Notes: generated from the sequence alone by a model not told the origin. A DNA stretch of 64,000 nt from Amphibacillus jilinensis Y1 (GCF_000306965.1 NZ_JH976435.1:57585-121584), one strand, 5' to 3'; positions 22,087-31,564 are shown, counted from the first letter of the stretch. Made by a program: numbers and translations.

Positions 22087-23229
22087 TTATTCAAGTAACC
22101 AAGTTATCGATTCTACCTGGACATGAACGGCGTCATTGATCCAACTTTCATCAAAATAAGTGTGGTCAAATTGTCCTTTTTCTTCAGGATATAAAGTGTC
22201 TGGGTAAACATAAACATCATTTGTCTCAATGACTTTGTCATTTTTATCACGTAATACATAATGGACTTGAATGGTATGAATAGGAACGGTAGCTAGACTG
22301 CTAATTTCTCCTGATACAACAAGGTGCCCTTGATTATTCTCATTGAGATCAACATCGATTATTTCAACAGCATCATTTTCATTAATATCTGATTCTTCTT
22401 CGTATTGTGAAATAGCTTGTTCCATACGGACTTCGAGTTCAGTTGTAAAGATGTTCTGTTCTTTATTAATCGTTTCTAATAAACTTAGAAGTTTATCGTC
22501 GTTCGGTAAATAGTATAATCCATTTTCCACTATATCTTTAGCTTCAGTAAATTGATTGTTTTGTAAATAAGTGTTTGCTTGATTAGATGTATGTGCACTT
22601 ATTTGTTCTCTTATTACACTGACTAATTCGAAGGCATCGGGATCTTGGATACCTTCAGCTTCCCAAAGAATGGCGGGTAAATCAAGAATCGAAGGGTCAT
22701 TGTTTAGCTTGTTTTCCACAATCATGATCTGAAGTTCTGTTTGTTTTTGATGCAAAAGATCATGAAATTGATTAGCGACTTCACCTGAATAGTTATCTAA
22801 TTCAGTTATAGCCTGATATAGGATTTGCAATTGCTGATCATCATCATCGGTTTGCGATAAATCTGCCAAGACATTAACAGAGAGAGCAGCAAATTGATGT
22901 AACACCTGTGCTTCAGGGAAATTGGGGTAATGTTTTAAAGCCCGCTCGATGTGATCATGAGCCTTATCATAGTCTGAGACCAGTATGGCATCTTCAGCTT
23001 GTCGATAATATGATTTCGCTTTACTTTGCTGATAATAGTTGAAAAAATAACAAGCGATTAAGGCGAAAACGGTTAATAAGATGACCATTGCTGGTATAAT
23101 GAGAACTTTTGCTGATCGTCTCTTCACTAAAATTCTATCCTCAATATGATCAGGTAACTTGTCACCACAATTTATACAAAATACTTCATCTTCATATACT
23201 TTAGCACCACAATAAGGGCAATACGCCAT
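22087..23229 (-). CDS. Zinc-ribbon membrane protein with helical-repeat ectodomain
   Basis: 380 residues. The N terminus is a cytoplasmic zinc ribbon (CPYC...CINC, Cys4, 7, 18, 21), then a basic stretch and a single membrane helix (about residues 45-65), then a long outside region with TPR-like helices (AEDAILVSDYDKAHDHIERALKHYPNFPEA). The last 90 residues resemble an FxLYD-type beta domain (VEIIDVDLNENNQGHLVVSGEI). GTG 23238 is in frame, but ATG 23229 after TAGGTG is preferred. Related Firmicutes proteins are membrane sensors of unknown ligand; function not assigned. Confidence 0.75.
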   Translation of the reverse strand: MAYCPYCGAKVYEDEVFCINCGDKLPDHIEDRILVKRRSAKVLIIPAMVILLTVFALIACYFFNYYQQSKAKSYYRQAEDAILVSDYDKAHDHIERALKHYPNFPEAQVLHQFAALSVNVLADLSQTDDDDQQLQILYQAITELDNYSGEVANQFHDLLHQKQTELQIMIVENKLNNDPSILDLPAILWEAEGIQDPDAFELVSVIREQISAHTSNQANTYLQNNQFTEAKDIVENGLYYLPNDDKLLSLLETINKEQNIFTTELEVRMEQAISQYEEESDINENDAVEIIDVDLNENNQGHLVVSGEISSLATVPIHTIQVHYVLRDKNDKVIETNDVYVYPDTLYPEEKGQFDHTYFDESWINDAVHVQVESITWLLE

Positions 23230-23244
23230 CTCTAACACCTACTT

Positions 23245-23766
23245 TTAATAGATAACTTGCCAATCAGAAAAAGGATAGATAATGAATTCAGCTCTTCCAA
23301 CAATATCAGCCTCGTCTATGAAGCCAAGCTCGTTGCGGCTGTCGCGACTCGTACGTCGATTATCTCCGATCACATAATAAGTGTGATCAGGAATTTCTGT
23401 CGCAGGAACATCATGAGTACGAAAACTGTCTGCATCAGTTATAAAGGTTTGAGCATAAGGAATACCATCTATATACAATTGTTGGTCTATAATCTCAATC
23501 GTTTCATTAGGTAAACCAATAACTCGTTTGACTAATGTTTTATTCTCAAGTTCAATGACAATGACATCACCTCGGCTAGGCTGATTAAAAGTATAACTTA
23601 GACGATTTGTAATAATCCATTGCTCATCTTCAATAGTAGGAGACATACTGTCACCAATTACTTGAGAAGTTGTAAAAATAAGTTTATTTATAATGAAAAT
23701 AAGGAAAAAAGTCATTAGTAATACTTTCCCTAATTTGATAAAATGTTTAGATGATTCTCTATGCAT
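23245..23766 (-). CDS. lepB: Type I signal peptidase
   Basis: Removes signal peptides from exported proteins at the outer face of the membrane. 173 residues with one N-terminal membrane helix, as usual for Gram-positive SipS-type enzymes. Catalytic Ser40 is in GDSMSP and general-base Lys80 in LVKRVIGLP; box E is GDNRRTSRDSRNELGFI. Start ATG 23766 has AAGGAAGG 11 bp upstream. It is the first gene of a four-gene minus-strand operon with short gaps. Confidence 0.96.
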   Translation of the reverse strand: MHRESSKHFIKLGKVLLMTFFLIFIINKLIFTTSQVIGDSMSPTIEDEQWIITNRLSYTFNQPSRGDVIVIELENKTLVKRVIGLPNETIEIIDQQLYIDGIPYAQTFITDADSFRTHDVPATEIPDHTYYVIGDNRRTSRDSRNELGFIDEADIVGRAEFIIYPFSDWQVIY

Positions 23767-23928
23767 GTATTAAAAATCCTTCCTTATACAACATAAAATT
23801 AATAAGTTAATAACATTATTCTATCACATTTTAAAAGTATTTAGGAATTAATCAGCTAAGCTTTGAAGTGTCTATATTATATGCATTATGTTAAACTAAA
23901 ATTGAGGAAAGAAATGGAGGTAACTCGA

Positions 23929-24090
23929 TTGGACCCATCAAATTTATTGACGCGTATCGAACATTTAAGAAACAGTATGATCGAGATTGCTATCGAAAAG
24001 GGCTTTTCAAGTAGAGAATCCATTGCAATTAGTAGAGAGCTAGATAAATTGTTAAATGAATATGAGCAAATAAAAGGTGTTAAAAAATAA
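23929..24090 (+). CDS. Spo0E-like aspartyl-phosphate phosphatase
   Basis: A 53-residue protein starting at TTG 23929, seven bases after GGAGGT; a longer upstream reading is unlikely. The sequence LLTRIEHLRNSMIEIAIEKG followed by SRELDKLLNEYEQ carries the SxELDxLLxxY signature of Spo0E phosphatases, which dephosphorylate Spo0A~P and delay sporulation. The size is typical. A strong terminator follows, so it is monocistronic. Confidence 0.88.
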   Translation: MDPSNLLTRIEHLRNSMIEIAIEKGFSSRESIAISRELDKLLNEYEQIKGVKK

Positions 24091-24118
24091 AATCTGGATG
24101 ATACATCTTACTATATTT

Positions 24119-24160
24119 AGGCTGTCGCGTATGTAATATTTGCGACAGCCTATTCTTTTC
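24119..24160 (+). terminator. Terminator after the Spo0E-like gene
   Basis: Perfect 10-bp stem AGGCTGTCGC / GCGACAGCCT with a 13-nt loop and a T-rich tail ATTCTTTT. It lies tail to tail with patA and may serve both. Confidence 0.85.
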
Positions 24161-24171
24161 AATACATAAAA

Positions 24172-25323
24172 CTAATTATTTGTCTTAATATATTTTTCTA
24201 GACGATCTAATCCTTCAGTCAGTGTTTCCATATCGTATGCGTATGATAATCTAAGGTAACCTTCACCAGCTGTGCCGAAAGCATCGCCAGGCACTAAAGC
24301 AAGCCCAACCTTATCGACAATGTCCATTGCAAGTTCAAACGTACTTTTATTTCGCTGTAGGCAGAACATAAAATAAAAGGCCCCATCAGGTTTAACAACT
24401 TCTAAGCCCATCGATAATAACCGATCATATACATAATCTCTGCGCTTTTGATAATGGTGCTTCATTAAATCTGGCTCGTTCTTGGCTAGGGTGACAGCAG
24501 CTAATGCAGCATGTTGACTTATTGAACTCGCACAAGAAACGTTATATTGTAGCACTTTGGTGAAATCTGTGACTAAATCATTTGGTGCAATTAAAAAACC
24601 GATACGCCAACCCGTCATCGCATGTGATTTGGATAAACCATTGATAGTAATAACACGATCTTTAATTTGTGTCTGTCGTGCAAGCGAATAATGACTGCCT
24701 TCATAAGTTAGTGTGCTATAAATCTCATCTGTAATAATGTAAAGATTGTACTTGTCGATCACATCAGCGATTTCAATTAGCTCTTGTTTAGAGAGCGTTA
24801 CGCCTGTGGGGTTCGATGGGTAAGGTAATATCACACATTTGGTATGCTCGGTTATGCTATTTTCAATTAGTGAAGCGGTTAGTTTGAAACCCGTTGCGCG
24901 AGTATCAATATGGACTGGCTTTGCACCTGCTAATTCGATTAAGGGCTGGTAGCCTGGGTAGACCGGATTAGGGAGGATCACTTCATCTCCGTTATTTAAT
25001 AGTGCACGACACGCGATGTCGATAGCCTGTGAGGCGCCTACCGTTATCAATACTTGAGTCATATCGAGTGATAGTTGGTTCTTCTCGTTTAGATAGTTCG
25101 CTACAGCTTCTCTTAATGCGGGTAAGCCAGCATTTGCTGTGTATGTCGTCTGATCATTATCTATAGCCTTTTTAGCAGCTGCTTTAATGACCTCAGGTGT
25201 AGAAAAATCCGGTTGGCCAATCGTTAGAGAGAGAATGTCTTCACGTTCATTAACGAGATTAAAAAATTTTCTTATTCCTGATATTTCTATATTTCTAATC
25301 ATGTGATTGATTGATTTTTTCAT
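24172..25323 (-). CDS. patA: N-acetyl-LL-diaminopimelate aminotransferase (class I aminotransferase)
   Basis: PLP enzyme of fold type I, 383 residues. The PLP lysine is in INGLSKSHAMTGWRIGF; other family marks are TLTIGQPDFSTPEV, ITVGASQAIDIACRAL and ILPYPSNPTGVTLS. The name rests on closeness to B. subtilis PatA and on the dapH-dapL genes 1.9 kb away, which supply the other steps of the acetylated lysine/diaminopimelate route. Start ATG 25323 follows AGGAGG. An aspartate aminotransferase role cannot be excluded. Confidence 0.88.
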   Translation of the reverse strand: MKKSINHMIRNIEISGIRKFFNLVNEREDILSLTIGQPDFSTPEVIKAAAKKAIDNDQTTYTANAGLPALREAVANYLNEKNQLSLDMTQVLITVGASQAIDIACRALLNNGDEVILPNPVYPGYQPLIELAGAKPVHIDTRATGFKLTASLIENSITEHTKCVILPYPSNPTGVTLSKQELIEIADVIDKYNLYIITDEIYSTLTYEGSHYSLARQTQIKDRVITINGLSKSHAMTGWRIGFLIAPNDLVTDFTKVLQYNVSCASSISQHAALAAVTLAKNEPDLMKHHYQKRRDYVYDRLLSMGLEVVKPDGAFYFMFCLQRNKSTFELAMDIVDKVGLALVPGDAFGTAGEGYLRLSYAYDMETLTEGLDRLEKYIKTNN

Positions 25324-25401
25324 AATTACCTCCTATAAGTTAACATACGGGTATGGTTGTTGTAATCGTTGGCTATGCTGAAAGTAAGGAGGTCTTTAGT
25401 T

Positions 25402-25719
25402 ATGTCCAACCCTATTTATCAACAATTACGCATTTTAGGTGTATCACAAGATGTTATAGTGATTAGCCTTTTATTAATTATATTTTTTATCTTATTTGTG
25501 CTGCTTAAACCGTTAGTTCATATATTAACGAAAAGACAGTACAACCATATCCTTACCTTAATCCTTGCTGTATTATTGTTTTATTTAGTCTTAACAAAAC
25601 TAACAAATGGGTTTTCGGTAACTGAAATGCTCACGATTAAAACCCAATTATACTTGCTAAGTAGTATTATAGCTATTGTTTCTGTATGTCTATTCATTAA
25701 AAAGCTAACGACTAAATAG
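25402..25719 (+). CDS. Small membrane protein of unknown function
   Basis: 105 residues from ATG 25402 (GGAGG nine bases upstream), with three membrane helices separated by short basic turns (KRQYNH, KKLTTK at the end). Divergent from patA. No family recognised; an upstream in-frame start at 25369 lacks a ribosome binding site. Confidence 0.7.
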   Translation: MSNPIYQQLRILGVSQDVIVISLLLIIFFILFVLLKPLVHILTKRQYNHILTLILAVLLFYLVLTKLTNGFSVTEMLTIKTQLYLLSSIIAIVSVCLFIKKLTTK

Positions 25720-25757
25720 AAATAACGATCTGTTCCACGTCAAAAATAGACATAGCG

Positions 25758-26216
25758 TCATCTATGTCTTTTGCGATCATAATAAGAATAATTCCACTTA
25801 CCTAATGACGATGGAGTATAGTATGAGGGTTTTTGTTTATCAAGTTTGTTCTCTTGATAAGGAATGTCTAAATAACGACATAGAATACGCTTTGCTTGAG
25901 TGAGAGACATCTTGGTTTTGGGATTTCTAAAGTTAGTATCTAAATCACCGAGATGTTTCACCTCTTTAAAATCTTGTTTATTTGGGGGGATATGAAAATA
26001 GTAGTCACCAACTTGGACAAGGACAGTAGAATGTTGTCTGCTAAATTTAGGGCGTTCAGAGTAGTGCAGTCCGATTTTCTCTGCTTGATGCTCTTTTAAA
26101 AGTTTTTCGATGGCTAATTTTTTCATGGTGTAAAGTTCTTTTGGATTTAGAGCAGTTTTTGCATGGCGGTTAATTATGAAAATGGCTTTAGCAATATCAC
26201 TGATCTCTTGTCTCAC
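25758..26216 (-). CDS. ykyB: YkyB family protein
   Basis: 152 residues, starting with GTG 26216 ten bases after GGAGG. IAKAIFIINRHAKTALNPKELY, the KLLKEHQAEKIGLHYSERPKFS block and VGDYYFHIPPNKQDFKEVKHLG match B. subtilis YkyB, a conserved soluble protein of unknown function found near patA and the yku genes. The neighbourhood is conserved here as well. Confidence 0.88.
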   Translation of the reverse strand: MRQEISDIAKAIFIINRHAKTALNPKELYTMKKLAIEKLLKEHQAEKIGLHYSERPKFSRQHSTVLVQVGDYYFHIPPNKQDFKEVKHLGDLDTNFRNPKTKMSLTQAKRILCRYLDIPYQENKLDKQKPSYYTPSSLGKWNYSYYDRKRHR

Positions 26217-26623
26217 GAAATGCTTACCTCCTCAGAGAACACAGCTTAGGCGTCATTGTTTATCCCTATTTTAGCATGAATACTAACTGAAAACTATCCC
26301 AAGCTTAGAATTTATTTAACAATTGACTAATATGGCGAGTTTTACGTCCACAAATTGATCGATATTTTACTTCAAAACATAATTTCTAACTTATCTCACA
26401 CTTGAAATTTCAATGCAGAATTAGGAAGCGGTATTGTTAATTTTTTTATTTTAATGATAAGAGAAGCTACTAGCGTTGCAAAAGAGATAACCATCAGCAG
26501 GGGCGAATGAACGTGCTTTTTTAAAAGTGAAATAATTTCGCTTCTTTCTGAACTATGGTAAAATGTAATAGGAAGCTTAAACGTGAAAATCTATCTTCAA
26601 CTGCTCGTCAAGGGGAGTGGCTT
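26217..26623. other. Intergenic region, nothing clear seen
   Basis: About 400 bp between the divergent ykyB and darB genes. It is AT-rich and should hold both promoters; TAAAAT at about 26569 is a possible darB -10 box with a poor -35. No repeat copy, RNA signature or small gene was found. Confidence 0.4.
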
Positions 26624-27088
26624 ATGGAGCATATTAAGGAATTACCATTATTACAGTTAACAGCGGAGACATTAATGGTTTCCTCTGAGAAGGTTGCACA
26701 TGTTCAGCTGAATAATCCTTTAGAACATGCCCTTTTAATCTTAGTTAAGTCAGGCTATTCAGCAGTACCCGTTCTTGATACAAGTTACAAATTCAAAGGA
26801 GTAATAGGCAAGAATATTATTTTAAATGAAATTTTAGGGCTTGAACGTTTTGAAATGGAACGATTATCTGACATAACGGTTGAACACGTCATGGAGGCAA
26901 GTACGCCTTGTTTAAATCGGTCAGATCACTTTCTAACATGTCTAAAGAAAGTTATTGATCATCCTTTTGTTTGTGTGGTTGATCAAGACGGTTATTTTGA
27001 TGGAATCGTAACAAGAAGAGCAGTGTTAAAGCAGTTGAATAAATACATTCACGTGAATAAAGCGCTATTTAATGAGAAAAATGATTAA
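26624..27088 (+). CDS. darB: CBS-domain c-di-AMP-binding protein DarB (YkuL)
   Basis: 154 residues made of two CBS motifs: the first around MVSSEKVAHVQLNNPLEHALLILVKSGYSAVPVLD, the second around VMEASTPCLNRSDHFLTCLK and VVDQDGYFDGIVTRRAVL. In B. subtilis this protein binds cyclic di-AMP and regulates Rel and pyruvate carboxylase. ATG 26624 follows AGGGGAG and gives the family's usual length; the 23 extra upstream codons are not likely to be translated. It precedes dapH. Confidence 0.87.
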   Translation: MEHIKELPLLQLTAETLMVSSEKVAHVQLNNPLEHALLILVKSGYSAVPVLDTSYKFKGVIGKNIILNEILGLERFEMERLSDITVEHVMEASTPCLNRSDHFLTCLKKVIDHPFVCVVDQDGYFDGIVTRRAVLKQLNKYIHVNKALFNEKND

Positions 27089-27107
27089 GGAATAAGATAT
27101 AAAAAAC

Positions 27108-27137
27108 TTGTCAAGCTTACTTATCATTTGGTAAAGT
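27108..27137 (+). promoter_or_regulatory. Candidate sigma-A promoter of dapH
   Basis: TTGTCA (27108-27113) and TAAAGT (27132-27137) with an 18-nt spacer, 35 bp upstream of the dapH start. This suggests dapH is transcribed apart from darB. Confidence 0.6.
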
Positions 27138-27172
27138 AAAGCATATTACAGATCTAAGGGGGACTTTTAAAA

Positions 27173-27892
27173 ATGAAAATGATGGATGCAAATGAAATTA
27201 TTTCTTTCATTTCAAATAGTGAAAAATCTACACCTGTAAAAGTTTATTTAAAAGGTGATAACATCGGAGATATTGATTTCGGTCATGATATACAAGCCTT
27301 TGTTCAAGGTAACACCGGTGTTATCTTTGGTGAATGGAAGGCAGTTAATGATTTATTCGTTACATATAGTGAGCAGATTGAAGATTACGTTATTGAAAAT
27401 GATCGTCGTCATTCAGCTATACCGCTATTAGACTTAAAAGAAATAAACGCTCGTATTGAACCAGGCGCGGTGATTCGTGACCAAGTTCAAATTGGTGACA
27501 ACGCGGTGATCATGATGGGGGCTATGATTAATATTGGCTCTGTTATTGGTGAAGGCACGATGATAGATATGAACGCCACTTTAGGCGGACGTGCAACGGT
27601 AGGGAAAAATTGTCATGTAGGTGCAGGTGCAGTATTGGCTGGAGTTATTGAACCGCCTTCTGCTAAACCGGTTGTTGTCGAAGATGATGTGGTTATTGGG
27701 GCCAACGCTGTTGTTTTAGAAGGCGTAACCATTGGTAAAGGTGCTGTGGTTGCTGCAGGCGCTATCGTTACAAAAGACGTGCCAGCCAACACAGTCGTAG
27801 CAGGGACGCCGGCTCGAGTCCTTAAAGAAATTGATGATCAGACGAAGACGAAGACTGAAATTATGCAAGCTTTGCGTAAATTAGATGACTAA
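27173..27892 (+). CDS. dapH: Tetrahydrodipicolinate N-acetyltransferase
   Basis: Acetylates tetrahydrodipicolinate from acetyl-CoA, opening the acetylated route to diaminopimelate, needed for lysine and peptidoglycan. 239 residues: an N-terminal helical domain ([16 protein letters not shown]) and a left-handed beta helix with hexapeptide repeats ([42 protein letters not shown]). Start ATG has AAGGGGG upstream. Followed by a terminator and then dapL. Confidence 0.95.
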   Translation: MKMMDANEIISFISNSEKSTPVKVYLKGDNIGDIDFGHDIQAFVQGNTGVIFGEWKAVNDLFVTYSEQIEDYVIENDRRHSAIPLLDLKEINARIEPGAVIRDQVQIGDNAVIMMGAMINIGSVIGEGTMIDMNATLGGRATVGKNCHVGAGAVLAGVIEPPSAKPVVVEDDVVIGANAVVLEGVTIGKGAVVAAGAIVTKDVPANTVVAGTPARVLKEIDDQTKTKTEIMQALRKLDD

Positions 27893-27893
27893 A

Positions 27894-27922
27894 AAAACAG
27901 GAGACCTTTCTCCTGTTTTTTT
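27894..27922 (+). terminator. Terminator after dapH
   Basis: Short perfect hairpin AACAGGAGA-CCTT-TCTCCTGTT with seven T. It separates dapH from dapL, so dapL either has its own promoter or depends on read-through. Confidence 0.85.
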
Positions 27923-28025
27923 ACACGCTAGTATCCAAAAATTTAATGATAATCGATGAAACTGCTGTATTTGTTACGGCTAAGTCGTTTAGAATGCCTT
28001 ATTTGTATGGAAGTGAGTTGAGATA

Positions 28026-29156
28026 ATGAATGGTGATCAGTTAATTCACATTCGGCGTGACCTACACAAAATTCCTGAAATAGGATTTAAAGAACATAAA
28101 ACACAAGCTTATTTATTAGAAGTAATAAAAACATTTGATCAAACATATTTAACTATAGAAAAATGGTTAACAGGTATTATAGTTCGTGTAAAAGGCTCTA
28201 ATCCTTCGCAAACGGTTGGTTTTCGCTGTGATATTGATGGGCTTCCTATAACTGAAGAGACAAATTTACCTTATCAATCAAGCCATCCCGGTTATATGCA
28301 TGCTTGTGGACACGATTTTCATATGACGATTGCACTCGGTGTGCTTGCACGAATGAGCGAAGAACCTATAACAGATGATGTAGTTTTCATTTTTCAACCA
28401 GCGGAAGAAGGACCAGGTGGCGCGCTTCCACTATTAGAATCTGAATTATTTCAGACCTATCGACCTGACTTCATTTTTGCTTTGCATGTTGCACCAGAAT
28501 TACCAGTAGGTACGGTATCAACAAAAGAAGGGCTACTTTTTGCTAATACGAGTGAGCTTTTTATTGACTTTAACGGAAAAGGTGGCCACGCTGCTTATCC
28601 ACACTTAACACATGATATGGTCGTGGCAGCCAGCACTTTTGTGACGCAATTACAACACATTGTAAGTCGCCAAGTCAATCCAATTGAAAGTGCGGTTGTA
28701 ACGGTAGGTAAGATCACAGGGGGAACAGTGCAAAATGTTATTGCAGAACAGGCAAGAATAGAAGGAACGATCCGCACTGGGGCGCCAGAAGCAGTTGACA
28801 AGATTAAAAGCGCAATTGAATCATTTGCCGCAGGCTTTGAACACAGCCATTATTGTAAGGTGATGATTGATTATGGTTCGAATTACTATCAAGTGTATAA
28901 TGATTCCGTGTATATTGAACAATTTAAAACGATCATTAAGCAAAGTGACTATAATTGGCACGATGCCCCTGAAGCAATGACTGGAGAAGATTTTGGCTAT
29001 TTCTTAAAAGAAATTCCTGGCTTTATGTTTTGGTTAGGGATTGACTCACCGTTTGGTCTGCACCACAGTAAGTTGAATCCTAATGAAAATGCAATAGAAG
29101 TCGGCGTTAATATCGTCGAATCCACGATTCGACAACTCGCTATTGGAAAATTATGA
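28026..29156 (+). CDS. dapL: N-acetyldiaminopimelate deacetylase
   Basis: Metal-dependent M20 amidohydrolase that removes the acetyl group from N-acetyl-LL-diaminopimelate. 376 residues with metal ligands in [15 protein letters not shown] and [11 protein letters not shown], the lid/dimerisation domain around [18 protein letters not shown], and the C-terminal ligand in [10 protein letters not shown]. Assignment as YkuR/DapL rather than another M20 enzyme follows from dapH upstream. The SD is weak (GTGAG). Confidence 0.92.
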   Translation: MNGDQLIHIRRDLHKIPEIGFKEHKTQAYLLEVIKTFDQTYLTIEKWLTGIIVRVKGSNPSQTVGFRCDIDGLPITEETNLPYQSSHPGYMHACGHDFHMTIALGVLARMSEEPITDDVVFIFQPAEEGPGGALPLLESELFQTYRPDFIFALHVAPELPVGTVSTKEGLLFANTSELFIDFNGKGGHAAYPHLTHDMVVAASTFVTQLQHIVSRQVNPIESAVVTVGKITGGTVQNVIAEQARIEGTIRTGAPEAVDKIKSAIESFAAGFEHSHYCKVMIDYGSNYYQVYNDSVYIEQFKTIIKQSDYNWHDAPEAMTGEDFGYFLKEIPGFMFWLGIDSPFGLHHSKLNPNENAIEVGVNIVESTIRQLAIGKL

Positions 29157-29207
29157 GCAAAGCTTCTTATCAAAAACAACCAAACTTTAAAATACCCCGT
29201 ATAAGAC

Positions 29208-29246
29208 AAGCTCCCTATTCGCTAATTAGCGAATAGGGAGCTTTTT
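29208..29246. terminator. Bidirectional terminator between dapL and mscS
   Basis: Perfect 17-bp inverted repeat with arms AAGCTCCCTATTCGCTA and TAGCGAATAGGGAGCTT, T run on the plus side. The genes converge here, so it can end both transcripts. Confidence 0.92.
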
Positions 29247-29250
29247 TAAT

Positions 29251-30075
29251 CTATTGACTATCTTTTTTTAGATGTGTAACTTGTTGTGGGAAAGGGATTT
29301 CGATACCATTTTGATCAAAGGCTTCTTTAATCGCTTTACGCATATCGCGTTCAGCCCCCCATTGCTCCATATTTTTAGTTTGACCAATCACACGTAGCAC
29401 CACATCAGAGTCGCCAAGTTGTAAAACACCTAATACATTTGGTCCGTCTTCAAAACGTTCGTCTTGACTGAATTGATCGCAAACGTTTTGTAAAACTGCC
29501 ATCGCATGATCAATATCGTCATTATAGCTAATGCCGATGTCTACTAAGGCTCGCATTGTTCCTCTTGAATGGTTGCTTACGCCTTCCATTTGTCGATTAG
29601 GAACAAAATTCAGTGTTCCATCGAAACTTCTTATTTTCGTGGTACGTAAGCCAACCTCTTCAACGATCCCATCATAACCAGCCGTTGTAATATACTCACC
29701 GACCTCAACTTGTTTTTCTAACAAAATGAAAAAGCCTGTCACAATATCACTTACTAGCCCTTGGGCACCAAAACCAATTGCTAAGCCAATCACACCAGCC
29801 GAAGCAATTAACGGTCCGATGTCCAAATCAAATACACCGAAAAGCATGACGATAAAGATAAACAGAAGCACGTAAGAAAAACTATTGACGAGTAGTTTTT
29901 CCAGTGTTAGTACGCGTGCCTCGGAAACGTTTTGTTTCTTAGTTGATTTGTGTAAAAAGCTTGAGATAAGCTTTTTACCTAATCGATTTGTAATAGCATA
30001 AGCAATGATTAATAATAAAATTTGGAATCCTACACCAAGTGCAAGTTCGAATATAGAATCAAAACTAATGTTCAT
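29251..30075 (-). CDS. MscS-family mechanosensitive channel
   Basis: 274 residues from ATG 30075 (AAGGAGC upstream); a longer frame to 30240 runs through repeat copy C and is not coding. Three N-terminal membrane helices are followed by the pore helix GPLIASAGVIGLAIGFGAQGLVSDIVTGFFILLE, split in print, and the beta domain VGEYITTAGYDGIVEEVGLRTTKIR with VPNRQM. Such channels release solutes on osmotic downshift. YkuT-like; B. subtilis ykuT also lies near the yku genes. Confidence 0.93.
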   Translation of the reverse strand: MNISFDSIFELALGVGFQILLLIIAYAITNRLGKKLISSFLHKSTKKQNVSEARVLTLEKLLVNSFSYVLLFIFIVMLFGVFDLDIGPLIASAGVIGLAIGFGAQGLVSDIVTGFFILLEKQVEVGEYITTAGYDGIVEEVGLRTTKIRSFDGTLNFVPNRQMEGVSNHSRGTMRALVDIGISYNDDIDHAMAVLQNVCDQFSQDERFEDGPNVLGVLQLGDSDVVLRVIGQTKNMEQWGAERDMRKAIKEAFDQNGIEIPFPQQVTHLKKDSQ

Positions 30076-30144
30076 TATGTATGCTCCTTTCTTCTGTTGC
30101 AGATTTGAAGGTCTTGCTAAGTTGTCATTTGAATATAATGGTTC

Positions 30145-30194
30145 TATCACGGATAACCATCCGTAAAACGCTGGCTGATTGAAGCTGCGTTTTC
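30145..30194 (+). repeat. Dispersed structured repeat, copy C (internally deleted)
   Basis: Fifty bases: the 5' end TATCACGGATAACCATCCGT joins directly to the 3' end GGCTGATTGAAGCTGCG, with about 90 bp of interior lost. Outer ends are kept. Confidence 0.7.
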
Positions 30195-30315
30195 GTGATT
30201 GCTCATATCCAAAACAAGTTATGTTAATAGCGACAAGCATATACTATATACCCTATTGATGCAAACTTTAATCATTTTAGATGATAAAAAAACAAGTGTA
30301 AAGTCATCCGTGTTT

Positions 30316-30434
30316 TTATCACAGATAACCGTTGCCCATAAAACATCCCTGCCAAAATAGGGAGTAGAGCAAATCAGTTGAGGTAGGTGATAACGAACAC
30401 TAATGTCTTGACTCTCTCAACTAGGGCGTTTTAT
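30316..30434 (+). repeat. Dispersed structured repeat, copy D
   Basis: TTATCACAGATAACCGTTG, then AAAATAGGGAG, GTGATAACGAACACTAATGTC, CTCTCAACTAG and a shortened 3' end GGCGTTTTATT. The CAATCAGTGGG hairpin is absent. Confidence 0.75.
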
Positions 30435-30460
30435 TAACATCCCGTAATATATTAATCGAC

Positions 30461-30510
30461 AAAAAATCTTTATTCTATGCTCCTATTATGGAGGTTGAAT
30501 AAAGATTTTT
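30461..30510 (-). terminator. Terminator downstream of the Rgg-like gene
   Basis: AAAAATCTTTATTC pairs with GAATAAAGATTTTT around a 21-nt loop containing CTCC/GGAG; both ends are T-rich when read on either strand. Confidence 0.8.
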
Positions 30511-30594
30511 AAGTTATAAGATAGGATTAAAATAATAAATATTAGTGCTTAATAAAGTTAGTATACCAACTAGCTTTTATAGTTGGTCAATACT

Positions 30595-31477
30595 TCAATA
30601 AAATATTGGTAATGCTTCTGATTCTATATCGATCTGATCAAGTCCCAAAAATGAACGGACTTGATTAACTTGTTCCACTTGTTGATGCCAGTCTTTAGCA
30701 TTCGTTTGGTAAGCTAGCTTTGCCTCAGCTAACCCAAAGTAACTTAAGCTCAAAATCTCGTTTTGCAACCTTGCTTGTTCCTTTCCTTCTATATATATAT
30801 TGCAAAACATTTTGATACCGTTGAAATTTCAGGTGATCAAGGGCAAGGTGATAACAAGCCTTAATATGTAAGGAAGAAGACGATGTTGTTGTTTTGTATA
30901 TAAAATATAATAAATCAGATATATACCATTTCTTTTCGTTAGCATGAAGTAACCCGATCGTCATCAGCAGTCGCTTCTCTAAATCAGAATAATAAAGATC
31001 ACGATATGCTATTGATGAAAACCCTGGAGTTGTCGATTTAATGGCTTTCACCAGTTTATGTAATGCCTTACGTGGCTGTTTCTTCACTTCTTTATGGATC
31101 ACTGCAGTTAAAAATACAATACGTTGCGCAATCTGTGTTGTAAAATAATCACTATTGCTTTGTTGTTGGAGTCGTTCAAGTTGATAAATTTCACTGTCTA
31201 GCTGATCAAATTTTTGCAAAGCCATTTTAGTTTCAATTCGATTGTATGTCTCTAATAATGCCTGGTAATTCTCGATTAAACAGGAAGCATACATTTCAAT
31301 AAGGTTACATTTATAAATGCTTGATAATAACTTCAATGTATCGAGCCTTGGCATAACTTTTCCATTTTCCAACCCCCGTAATGTGCCAAGAGAAATTCCT
31401 GTGTGTTCAGCAACAGTAGCTTGACTATAATTAAGTTGATGCCGGATATGTTGTATAGTTTTAGAAAATAGCTCCAT
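30595..31477 (-). pseudogene. Rgg/MutR-like XRE transcriptional regulator, frameshifted at a TA repeat
   Basis: The first part (from ATG 31477, SD GGAGG) is an XRE helix-turn-helix (HIRHQLNYSQATVAEHTGISLGTLRGLENGKVMPRLDTL) split here for length, followed by a TPR-like helical domain as in Rgg regulators of about 290 residues. The frame ends early near 30725, while a second frame starting upstream of 30810 continues the domain (EILSLSYFGLAEAKLAYQTN) to 30595. The two frames swap at AATATATATATAG (about 30797-30809), so a 2-base slip in the TA tract explains the break. It could be a dead gene or a phase-variable one. Divergent from the bacteriocin-like region it may have controlled. Confidence 0.75.
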
Positions 31478-31515
31478 GCTTGCCTCCACTCAACATGCAC
31501 CTCCTTAAACATATA

Positions 31516-31544
31516 ATACTAAATGGATTTTCGATATAAGTCAA
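31516..31544 (-). promoter_or_regulatory. Promoter of the Rgg-like gene
   Basis: On the minus strand TTGACT (31544-31539) and TAGTAT (31521-31516) with a 17-nt spacer, about 40 nt upstream of the start codon; a strong sigma-A match. Confidence 0.7.
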
Positions 31545-31564
31545 CAACAATTAATTGCTGTTGT
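31544..31564. promoter_or_regulatory. Palindrome abutting the regulator promoter, candidate operator
   Basis: ACAACA-N9-TGTTGT, a 6-bp inverted repeat with a 9-nt spacer, touches the -35 box of the Rgg-like gene and lies between it and the divergent small gene at 31635. Autoregulation is a reasonable inference. Confidence 0.45.
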
